Shown piece by piece: positions 17,177 through 25,776 of a stretch of DNA of 64,000 bases. Within the stretch, counting starts at the first letter, position 1. Each line of letters opens with the position of its first letter. The DNA is from Chondrinema litorale (GTDB lineage Bacteria; Bacteroidota; Bacteroidia; Cytophagales; Flammeovirgaceae). Position numbers and translations under genes: made by a program. The DNA lies in contig NZ_CP111046.1 of NCBI RefSeq assembly GCF_026250525.1, positions 124,001-188,000 of the forward strand. The letters are read 5' to 3'. Under the pieces are notes generated by a model. It was not told the DNA's origin, did not search any database, and was given only the letters and a program-made list of their open reading frames with translations.

Positions 17177-17324
17177 AGCCAAAAGGTAATCCCAAACTAG
17201 CCATATGTATATCCCATAGCAGCCATAAGGTAATCCAAATAAATAAGCCAAAAGGTAATCCCATTTTAGCCATAAGGGTATCCCTTTTAGCCATAAGGTA
17301 ATCCTATACTAGCCATAATACCCC
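17177..17324 (+). repeat. Iteron cluster 2 (7 copies, about 22-bp period)
   Basis: Seven more copies of the AGCCATAAGGTAATCCC repeat start at 17177, 17199, 17221, 17246, 17268, 17289 and 17311; the last is truncated (AGCCATAATACCCC). A 117-bp AT-rich spacer without iterons (17060-17176) separates the clusters. The Rep gene starts 90 bp on. A second cluster near the gene often serves as operator for autorepression; here that is inference. Confidence 0.9.
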
Positions 17325-17414
17325 TCAAAATTTTATTCTGAAAAAAATAGAACTGCCAAAAATTTTTAATAATCGATTAACCTTAGCTAATTTGTATACA
17401 AAGATTTAATAACT

Positions 17415-18383
17415 ATGGAAATATTAAGATACCCTGATAACTTACTCAAAATTGAAACTGGTCAGCAAGTAAAGCAATTGCGATTATTTGATGATGATGG
17501 GACTCTTAAAAAAGAGTATTCTATTACCATTAATAATTCCATAGAAAGGGTATTAAATCTAAATGAGAAAAACGAAAACCAATATGCAGTTGAGTTTCCT
17601 TCTGAAATAGAGTCGAAACTGAGTGAGGATATTAAAAATAAAATATGTCGAGAACTTTCCGGAACAGAAATTAGAGTTTTAACTGCGGTTTTATCACTGG
17701 CACAATCTGCCAATGATAGAAATGAGCTCGTTTATATGGAAAAGACTCACCAAGCTTATTTTGAGTTTGATCTGTCTTCTTTTTATTTGGCTAGCGGTAT
17801 GGATAAAAACAAGCATGGAAAGTTTGCCAAAAAATCTAAAGACTCTATAAATACAGCTTTGTTATCTCTTCATAGAAAAGAATTTTTAATTCCATATCAA
17901 TATATGGATGGAAAGAAGGAGGTAAGAGGTATTTCAATTGTTCCGCTATTGCAAATTCACGCAGTAGAACAATGGGATGATTTAAGCAACAGAAAAAAGA
18001 CACAATTATATAAAATGACTGTTTCTGGTATCTTTTTCAATATCAATGAGAAACAGAATTCTTATTTTAATTTACCTGTAAATCTTAATAACAGATTAAG
18101 AGAAATAAACCCAGGAAGACCAAATGTAGGTATTGAGCTTTTTATAAAATGTTTATATCAATCTTTACATTGCGCAAAAAGCAATACTATAGAGTATGGT
18201 TACAATAAGTTGGTGGAGATAATGAAACTTGAGAAGTATAAAAAGAATAACCACCATAAAAGAATTAAGCCGACAATAGAAAAAGCGTTTAAAACAGCTT
18301 TAAAGTTGGGCATCATATTAAAATTTGAAGAAGCAAAATCTAAATACGGAGGATTAAAATATGTGATTACTTTAAACAAGTAA
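17415..18383 (+). CDS. Replication initiator protein (Rep_3 type)
   Basis: The 322-residue product fits a plasmid initiator of the Rep_3 (RepA/RepB) superfamily with two winged-helix domains. The first spans roughly 75-200 (LSGTEIRVLTAVLSLAQSA, ASGMDKNKHGKFAKKSKDSI, KEVRGISIVPLLQ), the second about 220-322 (PGRPNVGIELFIKCLYQ, NKLVEIMKLEKY, KRIKPTIEKAFKTALKLGIILKF). Helix and strand order fits the family and the basic C-terminal domain suits iteron recognition. Fifteen iterons lie just upstream. It ends before a clear terminator at 18406. I see no catalytic residues, as expected, since these proteins bind and melt DNA. Strong context makes the role near certain. Confidence 0.88.
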   Translation: MEILRYPDNLLKIETGQQVKQLRLFDDDGTLKKEYSITINNSIERVLNLNEKNENQYAVEFPSEIESKLSEDIKNKICRELSGTEIRVLTAVLSLAQSANDRNELVYMEKTHQAYFEFDLSSFYLASGMDKNKHGKFAKKSKDSINTALLSLHRKEFLIPYQYMDGKKEVRGISIVPLLQIHAVEQWDDLSNRKKTQLYKMTVSGIFFNINEKQNSYFNLPVNLNNRLREINPGRPNVGIELFIKCLYQSLHCAKSNTIEYGYNKLVEIMKLEKYKKNNHHKRIKPTIEKAFKTALKLGIILKFEEAKSKYGGLKYVITLNK

Positions 18384-18854
18384 TCTAATGAGATACAGTT
18401 TATAGAGAGGTTTACGGAAGCCTCTTTTTTTTGTTCATTATTTTAGTATGTACATTTATTATTCAAACAAATTGCTTTCATAACATTTAGCAAAATCTAA
18501 TAATACCTGCAAAAATATTCGTTTATTGGAGTACAAAGAGCTTAATAAGTTATTAGCTAATCACTTACACTATTAATATTAAAGCTCATTTTTCATTTAA
18601 AGCCGTTTTTTAATTATTTTACTCTCTTACTATATCTTTTACACTTGTAATTAGTATTCAATTTTATTGAAAGTTACAGTAAGAATATGTGAAACTGACC
18701 TCTTGAGCTAATACATCGATACATATATTACATAGTAATTGTCTTATAAAATAAGACGATGTAAGAAGATAAGATATACAATATTATTAAATTGTAATAT
18801 TGTATTTACAACACCACTAGCGATAGGTAAATTAACAAAACATTCTCCATCACA
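18384..18854. other. 471-bp AT-rich gap after the Rep gene
   Basis: Apart from the terminator at 18406-18432 it holds an inverted repeat, TTACAT...GTCTTAT-AAA-ATAAGAC...ATGTAA, near 18728-18764. It may be an operator or a hairpin for the following gene. No gene or other repeat was found. Confidence 0.35.
18406..18432 (+). terminator. Terminator after the Rep gene
   Basis: AGAGGTTT (18406-18413) pairs with AAGCCTCT (18418-18425) with one G-U pair and the loop ACGG, then T7. It ends the Rep transcript 23 bp after the stop. Confidence 0.8.
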
Positions 18855-19667
18855 ATGAAAAAAGTTCTGGTTTTATTAGCTTCTATTTTAATTTTATGTT
18901 CTCATGGTTTATTTCTTAAAACCAATGCATATTATTTAGGGACCTATGAAGAAAGTGAGATTTTCCCTTTCAGTTTTACCCATAATGAGCGGGACAATAC
19001 ATTGAACAAAGACCGAATAATACATGCAGAGATTGTTGGGAATGATTATGATTTTATTCCTGATGAAAAAGATTGGTACGATCATGATGATGCCACATAT
19101 CTAAAATTTGAAACTGGCGCTTCTGGTACTTATGTAGCAGGTATTTCAACTTCTGAGAGAATAATTGAAATGAGTGGAGCAGATTTTAATGATTATTTGG
19201 AACACGATGGAGTAATTGATATTTTGGAATCTCGTAAAGAGAAAAATTTGCAAGATGAACCTGTAAAAGAAAAATATGCCAAGCATGTAAAGGCGATAAT
19301 TCAGGTATCTTACGAAAAAAGTAAGCATTATAAGAAAGTTTTTGGATACCCAGTAGAGTTTGTTCCCGAATCGAATCCATACCTAGCTAAACAAGGAGAC
19401 GAAATTACTTTTACTCTTTTGAAAAACTCAAAACCATTTGCTAATCATTTAGTGTATTTTGGTAAAAGTATAAAAGCAGAACATGGGCATGGGCATTTTC
19501 ATGACGATAAAGAAGGCGCAGTAATTACTGATACAAATGGAAAAGTTACCATTAAGGTTGATCACAAAGGCAAATGGTATTTGCGAACAATCGATATGGT
19601 TGAAAGTAATCTAGATAACGTGGATTATATTTCTAACTGGGGGACATTAAAATTTGAGATTAGATAG
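18855..19667 (+). CDS. DUF4198-type secreted protein
   Basis: The 270-residue product has a signal peptide (MKKVLVLLASILILCSHGLFL) and resembles DUF4198 proteins, which are related to periplasmic nickel/cobalt uptake accessory proteins (NikM-like). Recognisable parts are SHGLFLKTNAYYLGTYEES, ATYLKFETGASGTYVAGIST, DFNDYLEHDGVIDILESRKE and GYPVEFVPESNPY. A His-rich segment, AEHGHGHFHDD (about 210-220), could bind metal. The closing GKWYLRTIDMV and SNWGTLKFEI are also typical. No transporter genes are adjacent, so the metal and its purpose are open. A terminator follows at 19697. Confidence 0.78.
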   Translation: MKKVLVLLASILILCSHGLFLKTNAYYLGTYEESEIFPFSFTHNERDNTLNKDRIIHAEIVGNDYDFIPDEKDWYDHDDATYLKFETGASGTYVAGISTSERIIEMSGADFNDYLEHDGVIDILESRKEKNLQDEPVKEKYAKHVKAIIQVSYEKSKHYKKVFGYPVEFVPESNPYLAKQGDEITFTLLKNSKPFANHLVYFGKSIKAEHGHGHFHDDKEGAVITDTNGKVTIKVDHKGKWYLRTIDMVESNLDNVDYISNWGTLKFEIR

Positions 19668-19696
19668 AAGGAAACAGGTTTTAAAAATATATTGAG

Positions 19697-19727
19697 AGCT
19701 GTATAAGTCAAATTATACAGCTTTTTT
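19697..19727 (+). terminator. Terminator after the DUF4198 gene
   Basis: AGCTGTATAA (19697-19706) pairs perfectly with TTATACAGCT (19713-19722), loop GTCAAA, followed by T5 or more. Confidence 0.85.
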
Positions 19728-19837
19728 GGTGAAAAAATTGTTAATTTTGTTGCTTCAAATACTCGCTTTACAAAAGGGATAAACTCAAATCCACTTAGCG
19801 AAAAATTAATTTTTAAAACTCAAGACTATCTAATGTT

Positions 19838-20596
19838 ATGTCAATAAGACAACCTTCTGAGATGGAAGGAATGAAAAAAGTAAGCGAAGTAGTTGGAATT
19901 GTACTTCGAGAAATGATTAAATACGCCAGCCCAGGAATGACGGCAAAAGCTCTGGACGATTTCGGAGGTTTAATAATGAAACAGTTTGGAGCACAGTCGG
20001 CCCCTCAATTAGCCTATAAATTTCCTGGTTTTACTTGCATCAGTGTTAATGAAGAAATTGCACATGGTATACCTTATTCTTCTAAAGTATTAAAAGAAGG
20101 AGATTTAGTGAATGTTGATGTTTCTGCAGAACTAGATGGTTATTGGGCAGACAATGGTTGTTCTTTTGTTTTAGGAGAGGATATTAACAACCAACAACAT
20201 TTGGTAAATGCATCGCGAGATATTTTAACAAAAGCTATCAATAATATTAAAGGTGGAGTGAGAATATCTTCAATTGGAAAATTGATAGAAGACGAAGCTA
20301 AAAAAAAGGGTTATAAAGTAATTAGAAACCTAGCTGGCCACGGAGTAGGCTTGAGTCTGCACGAAGAACCAGAAGAAATTCTAAATTGTTACGACAGATT
20401 TAATATTAGAAGATTTAAGAAGAACTCTGTTGTTGCAATAGAAACTTTTATTTCAACAAAATCGACTTTTGCACTCAAAACTCGCGATGGTTGGACATTG
20501 GTAGGAAACAAGGGAGGATTTGTAGCCCAACACGAACATACTATTGTAGTTACAGACGATAAACCAATCATTCTCACAGAAATGAACGGTATCTGA
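19838..20596 (+). CDS. map: Methionine aminopeptidase type I
   Basis: This 252-residue enzyme removes the N-terminal Met from new proteins. All metal ligands are present in the pita-bread fold: D94 (VDV), D105 (WADNG), H168 (AGHGVG), E202 (IETF) and E233 (QHEHT); H76 (AHGIP) is the conserved substrate-binding His. Length matches E. coli Map (264) without extension. The chromosome almost certainly holds another copy next to ribosomal genes; no such genes are here, so this is likely a paralogue carried by the accessory replicon. The neighbours have unrelated functions, and terminators before and after show it is a single-gene unit. Confidence 0.92.
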   Translation: MSIRQPSEMEGMKKVSEVVGIVLREMIKYASPGMTAKALDDFGGLIMKQFGAQSAPQLAYKFPGFTCISVNEEIAHGIPYSSKVLKEGDLVNVDVSAELDGYWADNGCSFVLGEDINNQQHLVNASRDILTKAINNIKGGVRISSIGKLIEDEAKKKGYKVIRNLAGHGVGLSLHEEPEEILNCYDRFNIRRFKKNSVVAIETFISTKSTFALKTRDGWTLVGNKGGFVAQHEHTIVVTDDKPIILTEMNGI

Positions 20597-20625
20597 GTTA
20601 AATAGACCTACCCGATAATAAAGTA

Positions 20626-20659
20626 TGCATGCCTTTTATATAAAAGGCATGCATTTTTT
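20626..20659 (+). terminator. Terminator after the methionine aminopeptidase gene
   Basis: A palindrome from TGCATGCCTTTTATA (20626) to TAAAAGGCATGCA (ending 20653) is followed by T6. A long stem with T run makes it strong. Confidence 0.85.
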
Positions 20660-20731
20660 GTAATGAAATATATAGCTTTAGTATACACTGTTATCAGGCA
20701 AAACCATCTCAAAGTATACATTAAAGCTATT

Positions 20732-21241
20732 ATGATGAAAAGGAAAACATTTATCCGAAACAGCCTAGGCGGAATTATGAGTTTGGGTATTCCATCTTTT
20801 TATGCAAATCCAATTAATATTGTTGAGCCAGAACCATTGAAAATTTCATTAGTAAAAGAATTTGTGGGTGCTGGTCATGGTAAAATAGATAAAGTAAAAG
20901 AGATGCTTAATGATTATCCTACTTTAATATACAGCAGATACGATTGGGGCAATGGTGATTTTGAAGAAGCAATAGAAGGCGCTGGCCATGTAGGAAACAA
21001 AGAAATAGCCAACTATTTAATAGAAAGTGGGGCAAGAGTCAATTTGTTTGTAATGACAATGTTAGGCAAAACTGATCTAGTGAAACCCATCTTAGAAGCT
21101 TATCCACAATTGATAAATGCCAAAGGAGCTCACGGTTTTACCTTATTGCACCATGCAAAAGTTGGTGGTGAAAATGCGAAGGATTTGTACGATTATTTAG
21201 AAACAAATGGCTTAACAGAGACCAAATTGCCTTTACAATAA
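20732..21241 (+). CDS. Ankyrin-repeat protein with possible Tat/signal sequence
   Basis: The frame is open from 20663, but the Met at 20732 or 20735 gives a better start: MMKRKTFIRNSLGGIMSLGIPSFYANP has basic residues then a hydrophobic stretch, as in an export signal, perhaps a Tat type (no twin Arg is seen, K-R-K-T instead). The mature part of about 135 residues reads KIDKVKEMLNDYPTLIYSR, then AIEGAGHVGNKEIANYLIESGA and GKTDLVKPILEAYPQLINAKGAHGFTLLHHA, with ankyrin-like helical pairs of 33 residues or so. Such proteins bind partners but the partner is unknown. It lies downstream of map with a terminator in between. Confidence 0.75.
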   Translation: MMKRKTFIRNSLGGIMSLGIPSFYANPINIVEPEPLKISLVKEFVGAGHGKIDKVKEMLNDYPTLIYSRYDWGNGDFEEAIEGAGHVGNKEIANYLIESGARVNLFVMTMLGKTDLVKPILEAYPQLINAKGAHGFTLLHHAKVGGENAKDLYDYLETNGLTETKLPLQ

Positions 21242-21382
21242 CAATCTATTCACCTTTTCGATGGGATAAACATCTGCCATTTATCACTATATATCTTCGC
21301 TTATATAATCCTTGATTAAATTTTCAGGAATGTTCTCCTAAATGCTTAAATTTATTAGGTGTCAAATTAACTTCCATCAAAA

Positions 21383-23809
21383 ATGATTAAAAATTACCTA
21401 CTTACCACTATCCGACATCTACTGAGGAACAGATTGTTTTCTTTGATAAACATATCTGGTTTCGCATTAGGCATAATTTGTTTCTTCCTAATTTACATTT
21501 ATGTAAGTGATGAGTTGAGTTACGATCAGTACCATAGTAAAGCTGATCGGATTTACAGAATAAAGGAGTTTTTTAAAGGGGAAGGAGGAACATATGCAGA
21601 ACGTTCTTCGAGTTTGCCATTTCCAGTAGCAGAAGCAATTGTAGGTGAGTTTCCAAATTTAGTGGAAGAGGGGGTTAGGTTTTTTAATTTTCAGGCACCA
21701 ATGCTTTCGGTAGAGTATGAAGCTACCGAAAAAGCCTTTAATGAAAAACGATTTTTCTTTGTTGATGAGAACTATTACAAAGTTTTCGATTTTGAATTAG
21801 CTCAAGGAAATCCCGAAAATGCACTTGCAAAACCAAATACAGTGTTAATTACAGAAAATATCGCAAAAAAGTATTTTGGTGAAAACTGGCAACAAGAAAA
21901 AGTAATAGGAGAAAGTATAAAATTTCAGGGTGAGTATGATTTAATGATTACAGGTATTCTAAAAGATGCCAGATTAGACTCGCATTTTCAATATGATTTT
22001 CTGGCTTCATTTTCAAGTTTGAAACCCATGTTTGGTGGGCATCTTCCGCATAATAATTGGTATTGGAATCCATGCTGGACATACTTATTATTAAAAGAAG
22101 GTGTGGATGCCAATCAATTAGAATATCAACTACCTGCTTTTGTAAATAAAGCATTTGATAAAGAATTTAATGCATCCATAGTTTTAGGTCTGCAACAACT
22201 TACCGATATACATTTAAACTCAGACCTCGATTTTGAGATACAACCCAATAGCAATATTTCATCCATCTACATTTTTGCAGGTATTGCCATTTTTGTGTTG
22301 TTAATTGCTTGCATCAACTTTGTGAATCTATCTACTGCAACTTCCATCCAAAGGGCAAAAGAAGTTGGAATCCGTAAAACTTTAGGAGGGAGAAAACACC
22401 AATTAGTATTTCAGTTTTTAACCGAATCTGTACTGATGAGTGCTTTTTCGGTATTTCTCGCTATTGTAAGTATTTCTTTAATTATGCCTTGGTTCAATAC
22501 TTTTACAGGAAAAGCAGAAGAGATCAATTTGCTAAATGAGCCTGTATTGTTGATGGGTGTAATCATATTTACAGTTTGTATCGGTGTAATATCTGGTTTT
22601 TATCCAGCCATGATATTATCCAGCTTTAAACCTATAACGATACTTAAATCTTTAAAAGCGGATAACAAAGGTGCCATATTCAGAAAGTTATTGGTTACGC
22701 TTCAGTTTGTGGTTTCTATCATTTTGATTATTGGAACATTTGTGGCAATTAAACAACTCAGATACCTTCAATCAACAGACACCGGTTTTCAACAAGAAAA
22801 TATTGTAATGGTTCCTGTGTTGAGAACACCAATGGCCGATTTTTACGAAACTTATAAAGAGGAAGTTTTAAAGCATAATAGCGTAAAGTCGGTAACCGCA
22901 CTTGAAGAGATTTTAGGAGCAAAGCATCAAGGAGGTAATTACCAATTTGAAGGAATGACTGAATCTCAGCTTTTCTCCAGACTATGTATTCGCCATGATT
23001 TTTTGGAGACTTTTGATATTAATTTATTAGCCGGTAGAGCTTATTCAATGGATATGAAACAAGATCATACTTATTCCTTGATGATTAATAAAAAACTTGC
23101 TGAAACACAAGGTTGGTTACCCGAAGAAGCGATAGGTAAAAGTTTTGATTTGGGTAAAGTGAAAGGCAATGTTATTGGCGTAGTAGACGATTTCCACTTT
23201 ACATCTCGCCACAAACCAATTACACCATTGGTATTGGATTTAGATGTGAGACCGGGGGCATTTAATCTTTTTATAAAATACATGGCAATTCGTGTTGATG
23301 ATCAAGACATGGCAAAAACACTAGGCTATTTGCAAAATGAGTGGGAAAAGATAATTCCGGGAAGACCTTTTGAATACTTCTTCCTCGATCAGAATTTACA
23401 ACAACTCTACGAATCAGAAGAGAAGTTAAGCAGCATTGCTGGTATCTTTGCAATAATTGCAATTATAGTTGCATCATTAGGTTTGTTGGGTCTTTCTGCA
23501 TATATGACCGAACAACGCAAAAAAGAAATTAGCATTAGAAAAGTGCTAGGTAGTTCTATCTGGCAAGTAATCATTTTGCTAAGTGGCAATTTTATGAATC
23601 TCATTTTAATTGCTTTTGTAATCGCCTGTCCTTTGGCGTACTTTGGTTTAGACTTCTGGTTAAATCAGTTTGCCTATCGGGTTGATATAGAATTTATCTA
23701 TTTTGTATATGCGGGCTTGGCAGTTTTATTTTTTGCTTTTCTTACTATTTCTGTCCAAACTATCAGAACAGCTTATATAAATCCTGCATATATGCTTAAA
23801 GACGATTAA
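21383..23809 (+). CDS. FtsX/MacB-type ABC transporter permease
   Basis: The 808-residue inner-membrane protein has the duplicated architecture common in Bacteroidota: N-terminal membrane helix (LFSLINISGFALGIICFFLIYIYVS, about 20-44), a periplasmic MacB-like domain, three helices with RAKEVGIRKTLGGRKHQLVFQFLTES, a second helix and periplasmic domain, and a C-terminal three-helix set with RKKEISIRKVLGSSIWQV. Both coupling motifs (GIRKTLGG and SIRKVLGS) are intact. Such permeases export lipids, peptides or drugs or transmit signals. No ATPase gene lies next to it, so it must use one encoded elsewhere. Substrate unknown. Confidence 0.88.
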   Translation: MIKNYLLTTIRHLLRNRLFSLINISGFALGIICFFLIYIYVSDELSYDQYHSKADRIYRIKEFFKGEGGTYAERSSSLPFPVAEAIVGEFPNLVEEGVRFFNFQAPMLSVEYEATEKAFNEKRFFFVDENYYKVFDFELAQGNPENALAKPNTVLITENIAKKYFGENWQQEKVIGESIKFQGEYDLMITGILKDARLDSHFQYDFLASFSSLKPMFGGHLPHNNWYWNPCWTYLLLKEGVDANQLEYQLPAFVNKAFDKEFNASIVLGLQQLTDIHLNSDLDFEIQPNSNISSIYIFAGIAIFVLLIACINFVNLSTATSIQRAKEVGIRKTLGGRKHQLVFQFLTESVLMSAFSVFLAIVSISLIMPWFNTFTGKAEEINLLNEPVLLMGVIIFTVCIGVISGFYPAMILSSFKPITILKSLKADNKGAIFRKLLVTLQFVVSIILIIGTFVAIKQLRYLQSTDTGFQQENIVMVPVLRTPMADFYETYKEEVLKHNSVKSVTALEEILGAKHQGGNYQFEGMTESQLFSRLCIRHDFLETFDINLLAGRAYSMDMKQDHTYSLMINKKLAETQGWLPEEAIGKSFDLGKVKGNVIGVVDDFHFTSRHKPITPLVLDLDVRPGAFNLFIKYMAIRVDDQDMAKTLGYLQNEWEKIIPGRPFEYFFLDQNLQQLYESEEKLSSIAGIFAIIAIIVASLGLLGLSAYMTEQRKKEISIRKVLGSSIWQVIILLSGNFMNLILIAFVIACPLAYFGLDFWLNQFAYRVDIEFIYFVYAGLAVLFFAFLTISVQTIRTAYINPAYMLKDD

Positions 23810-23931
23810 ATACCGAAATTTAAGTCCTTTTTCAGTAAGACTTTTTCCTTTCACAGCAGAAGTAATAAATTAAATTACCTGAAGAACTATTTTTCTTGTA
23901 ATTTTCTGGTTTAAAAACTAACACTTCCCAA

Positions 23932-25401
23932 ATGAAAGTAAAAGACTTACTGATTGTTACAATTTTAATATCATCACTCACTCTGTTCTCTTGTGAAACA
24001 GAAGTGAAAGATGTACCACCTCCAGCACCATCTAGTGTAATCCCAACTGAATCTCAGGTTGAATATCAACAAATGGAAATGATTGGTTTCATCCATTTTA
24101 CGGTAAACACATTTACTGATAAAGAATGGGGAATGGGAGATGAAGATATCTCTATATTTAATCCTTCTGAATTAGATACAGAACAGTGGGTAAAAGTAGC
24201 GAAAGAAGCTGGCTTAAAAGAATTGATCTTAACAGCTAAACACCACGATGGTTTTTGCTTATGGCCTTCTGCATATACCGAACATTCTGTGAAAAACAGT
24301 CCATACAAAGATGGCAAAGGTGACATTGTAAAAGAATTTACTGATGCATGTAAAAAATATGGGATCAAAGCTGGGCTTTACCTTTCTCCTTGGGATAGAA
24401 ACCATGCTGATTACGGAAAGCCAGAATACATAGAGTATTACAGAAACCAGTTAACAGAATTACTTACAAATTATGGAGATATCAGCGAAATCTGGTTTGA
24501 TGGTGCAAATGGCGGAGATGGTTATTATGGCGGTGCCAACGAAGAGCGCAGAATCGATAAATTGACTTATTACGATTGGGATAATACCATTGCTCTAGTT
24601 AAAAAGCTTCAGCCCAATATATTAGTCTTTTCTGATGCAGGACCTGACATCCACTGGATCGGTAATGAAAAAGGTTTTGCTGGCGAAACTTTCTGGTCTA
24701 CTATAGATAAGAGTAAATTGGTTATTGGAGGTTCAGAATCTGCATACCTCAATGCTGGCGATCCGAATGGAAACTCTTGGATAGTAGGGCAGTGCGATGT
24801 GTCTATTCGTCCGGGCTGGTTTTACCATGCTAAAGAAGACGATGAGGTAAAAACACCAGAACACTTATTAGATATTTATTATAAATCTGTTGGTAGAAAT
24901 GCTATTCTTTTACTCAACTTACCACCAGATAGAAGAGGCTTACTTCATGAAAATGATGTTAAAAACCTCAATACCTTTAAGCAAATGAGAGATCAGATTT
25001 TTGATGATAATTTGGCTAAAGGAAAAGAAGCAACAGCCGATACTTATTGGGGTTCGCATCCAGACTATGCTGCTTCTAAAATTACCGATGGAAGTTTTGA
25101 TACTTATTGGGCTGCTGAACAAGGTAAAAAAGTAGCTACTCTTAATTTAGATTTAGGTGCAGAAACAAGTTTCGACCATTTGGTATTACAAGAGTATACA
25201 CCACTTGGACAAAGAGTAAGCAGTTTTACAGTTTATGCGCAAGATGGAGAAAGCTGGAAAGAGATTACAGGAGGTACAACTATTGGCCTTAAAAGAATAT
25301 TAACTTTCTCCGAAGTTTCAGCATCAAAATTAAAACTTGAACTAGAAACTACTGGCGATGTACCAACTATTGCAGAATGGGCAATTTACAATGCTGAATA
25401 A
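23932..25401 (+). CDS. GH29 alpha-L-fucosidase lipoprotein with F5/8-type C-terminal domain
   Basis: The 489-residue lipoprotein has the lipobox TLFSC (C21) and is thus exported. Residues about 45-370 are a GH29 catalytic barrel: FIHFTVNTFTDKEWG, LILTAKHHDGFCLWPSAYT and EIWFDGANGG, whose D serves as nucleophile in this family. The last 130 residues (NLAKGKEATADTYWG, KITDGSFDTYWAA, AETSFDHLVLQEY) form a discoidin (F5/8 C) sugar-binding domain. It cleaves terminal L-fucose from glycans. It is a separate unit followed by a strong terminator at 25455. Some GH29 members prefer galactosides; the acid/base is not assigned by eye. Confidence 0.88.
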   Translation: MKVKDLLIVTILISSLTLFSCETEVKDVPPPAPSSVIPTESQVEYQQMEMIGFIHFTVNTFTDKEWGMGDEDISIFNPSELDTEQWVKVAKEAGLKELILTAKHHDGFCLWPSAYTEHSVKNSPYKDGKGDIVKEFTDACKKYGIKAGLYLSPWDRNHADYGKPEYIEYYRNQLTELLTNYGDISEIWFDGANGGDGYYGGANEERRIDKLTYYDWDNTIALVKKLQPNILVFSDAGPDIHWIGNEKGFAGETFWSTIDKSKLVIGGSESAYLNAGDPNGNSWIVGQCDVSIRPGWFYHAKEDDEVKTPEHLLDIYYKSVGRNAILLLNLPPDRRGLLHENDVKNLNTFKQMRDQIFDDNLAKGKEATADTYWGSHPDYAASKITDGSFDTYWAAEQGKKVATLNLDLGAETSFDHLVLQEYTPLGQRVSSFTVYAQDGESWKEITGGTTIGLKRILTFSEVSASKLKLELETTGDVPTIAEWAIYNAE

Positions 25402-25454
25402 AAGGATGCCTAAGTAGCATCTATTTTGATTCGAGAAGCAACTTATATTTATCA

Positions 25455-25483
25455 AAAGGCAACAATTAATTGTTGCCTTTTTT
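25455..25483 (+). terminator. Terminator after the GH29 gene
   Basis: A 26-bp perfect palindrome, AAAGGCAACAATT (25455-25467) and AATTGTTGCCTTT (25468-25480), runs into TTT at 25481-25483. The palindrome means it could work both ways. Confidence 0.85.
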
Positions 25484-25498
25484 ATGGCTACTTCCCTT

Positions 25499-25516
25499 TT
25501 TCCCTAAATCCCTATT
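25499..25516. repeat. Distant copy of the partition-type TCCCTA site
   Basis: TTTCCCTAAATCCCTATT (25499-25516) is an exact 18-bp match to 15761-15778, beside the partition genes nearly 10 kb away. It lies in the 375-bp gap between the GH29 gene and the DUF1080 operon. Apart from this and the terminator, the gap contains an inverted AATCTAC/GTAGATT pair near 25653-25696 and nothing else I can recognise. Confidence 0.5.
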
Positions 25517-25776
25517 GCTAATCAGAAAGTAATTATACCCTAAAAAAAGTACATCAAATTATTTAAATGATGAAAGTAAAGCACCATGAAGGGTAATAAA
25601 AGATGATTAGGATTGAAAAATATCTCCATTTTATTGGGTGCTTAATTAAATATAATCTACATTCAGTACTAATAATTAGTGTTTTAGTAGATTGAACACT
25701 GTATTTTTTTAGATGGATGACTAATTTGAGAGTTAATCCATTTTTTGAATATGAAAATAGAAAACCGATTTATTTG

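Noticed and set aside
16893..17324. A CRISPR array, since short repeats recur regularly
   Set aside because: The repeats are 17 bp with only about 5 bp between them, degenerate, and next to a Rep gene; no cas genes were seen. These are iterons.
23815..23850. A terminator after the FtsX-type permease gene
   Set aside because: The AAGTC/GACTT stem is only 5 bp, too weak to call.
25717..25776. The upstream start of the DUF1080 lipoprotein at 25717
   Set aside because: The extra 20 residues would precede the lipoprotein signal peptide, so the Met at 25777 is preferred.
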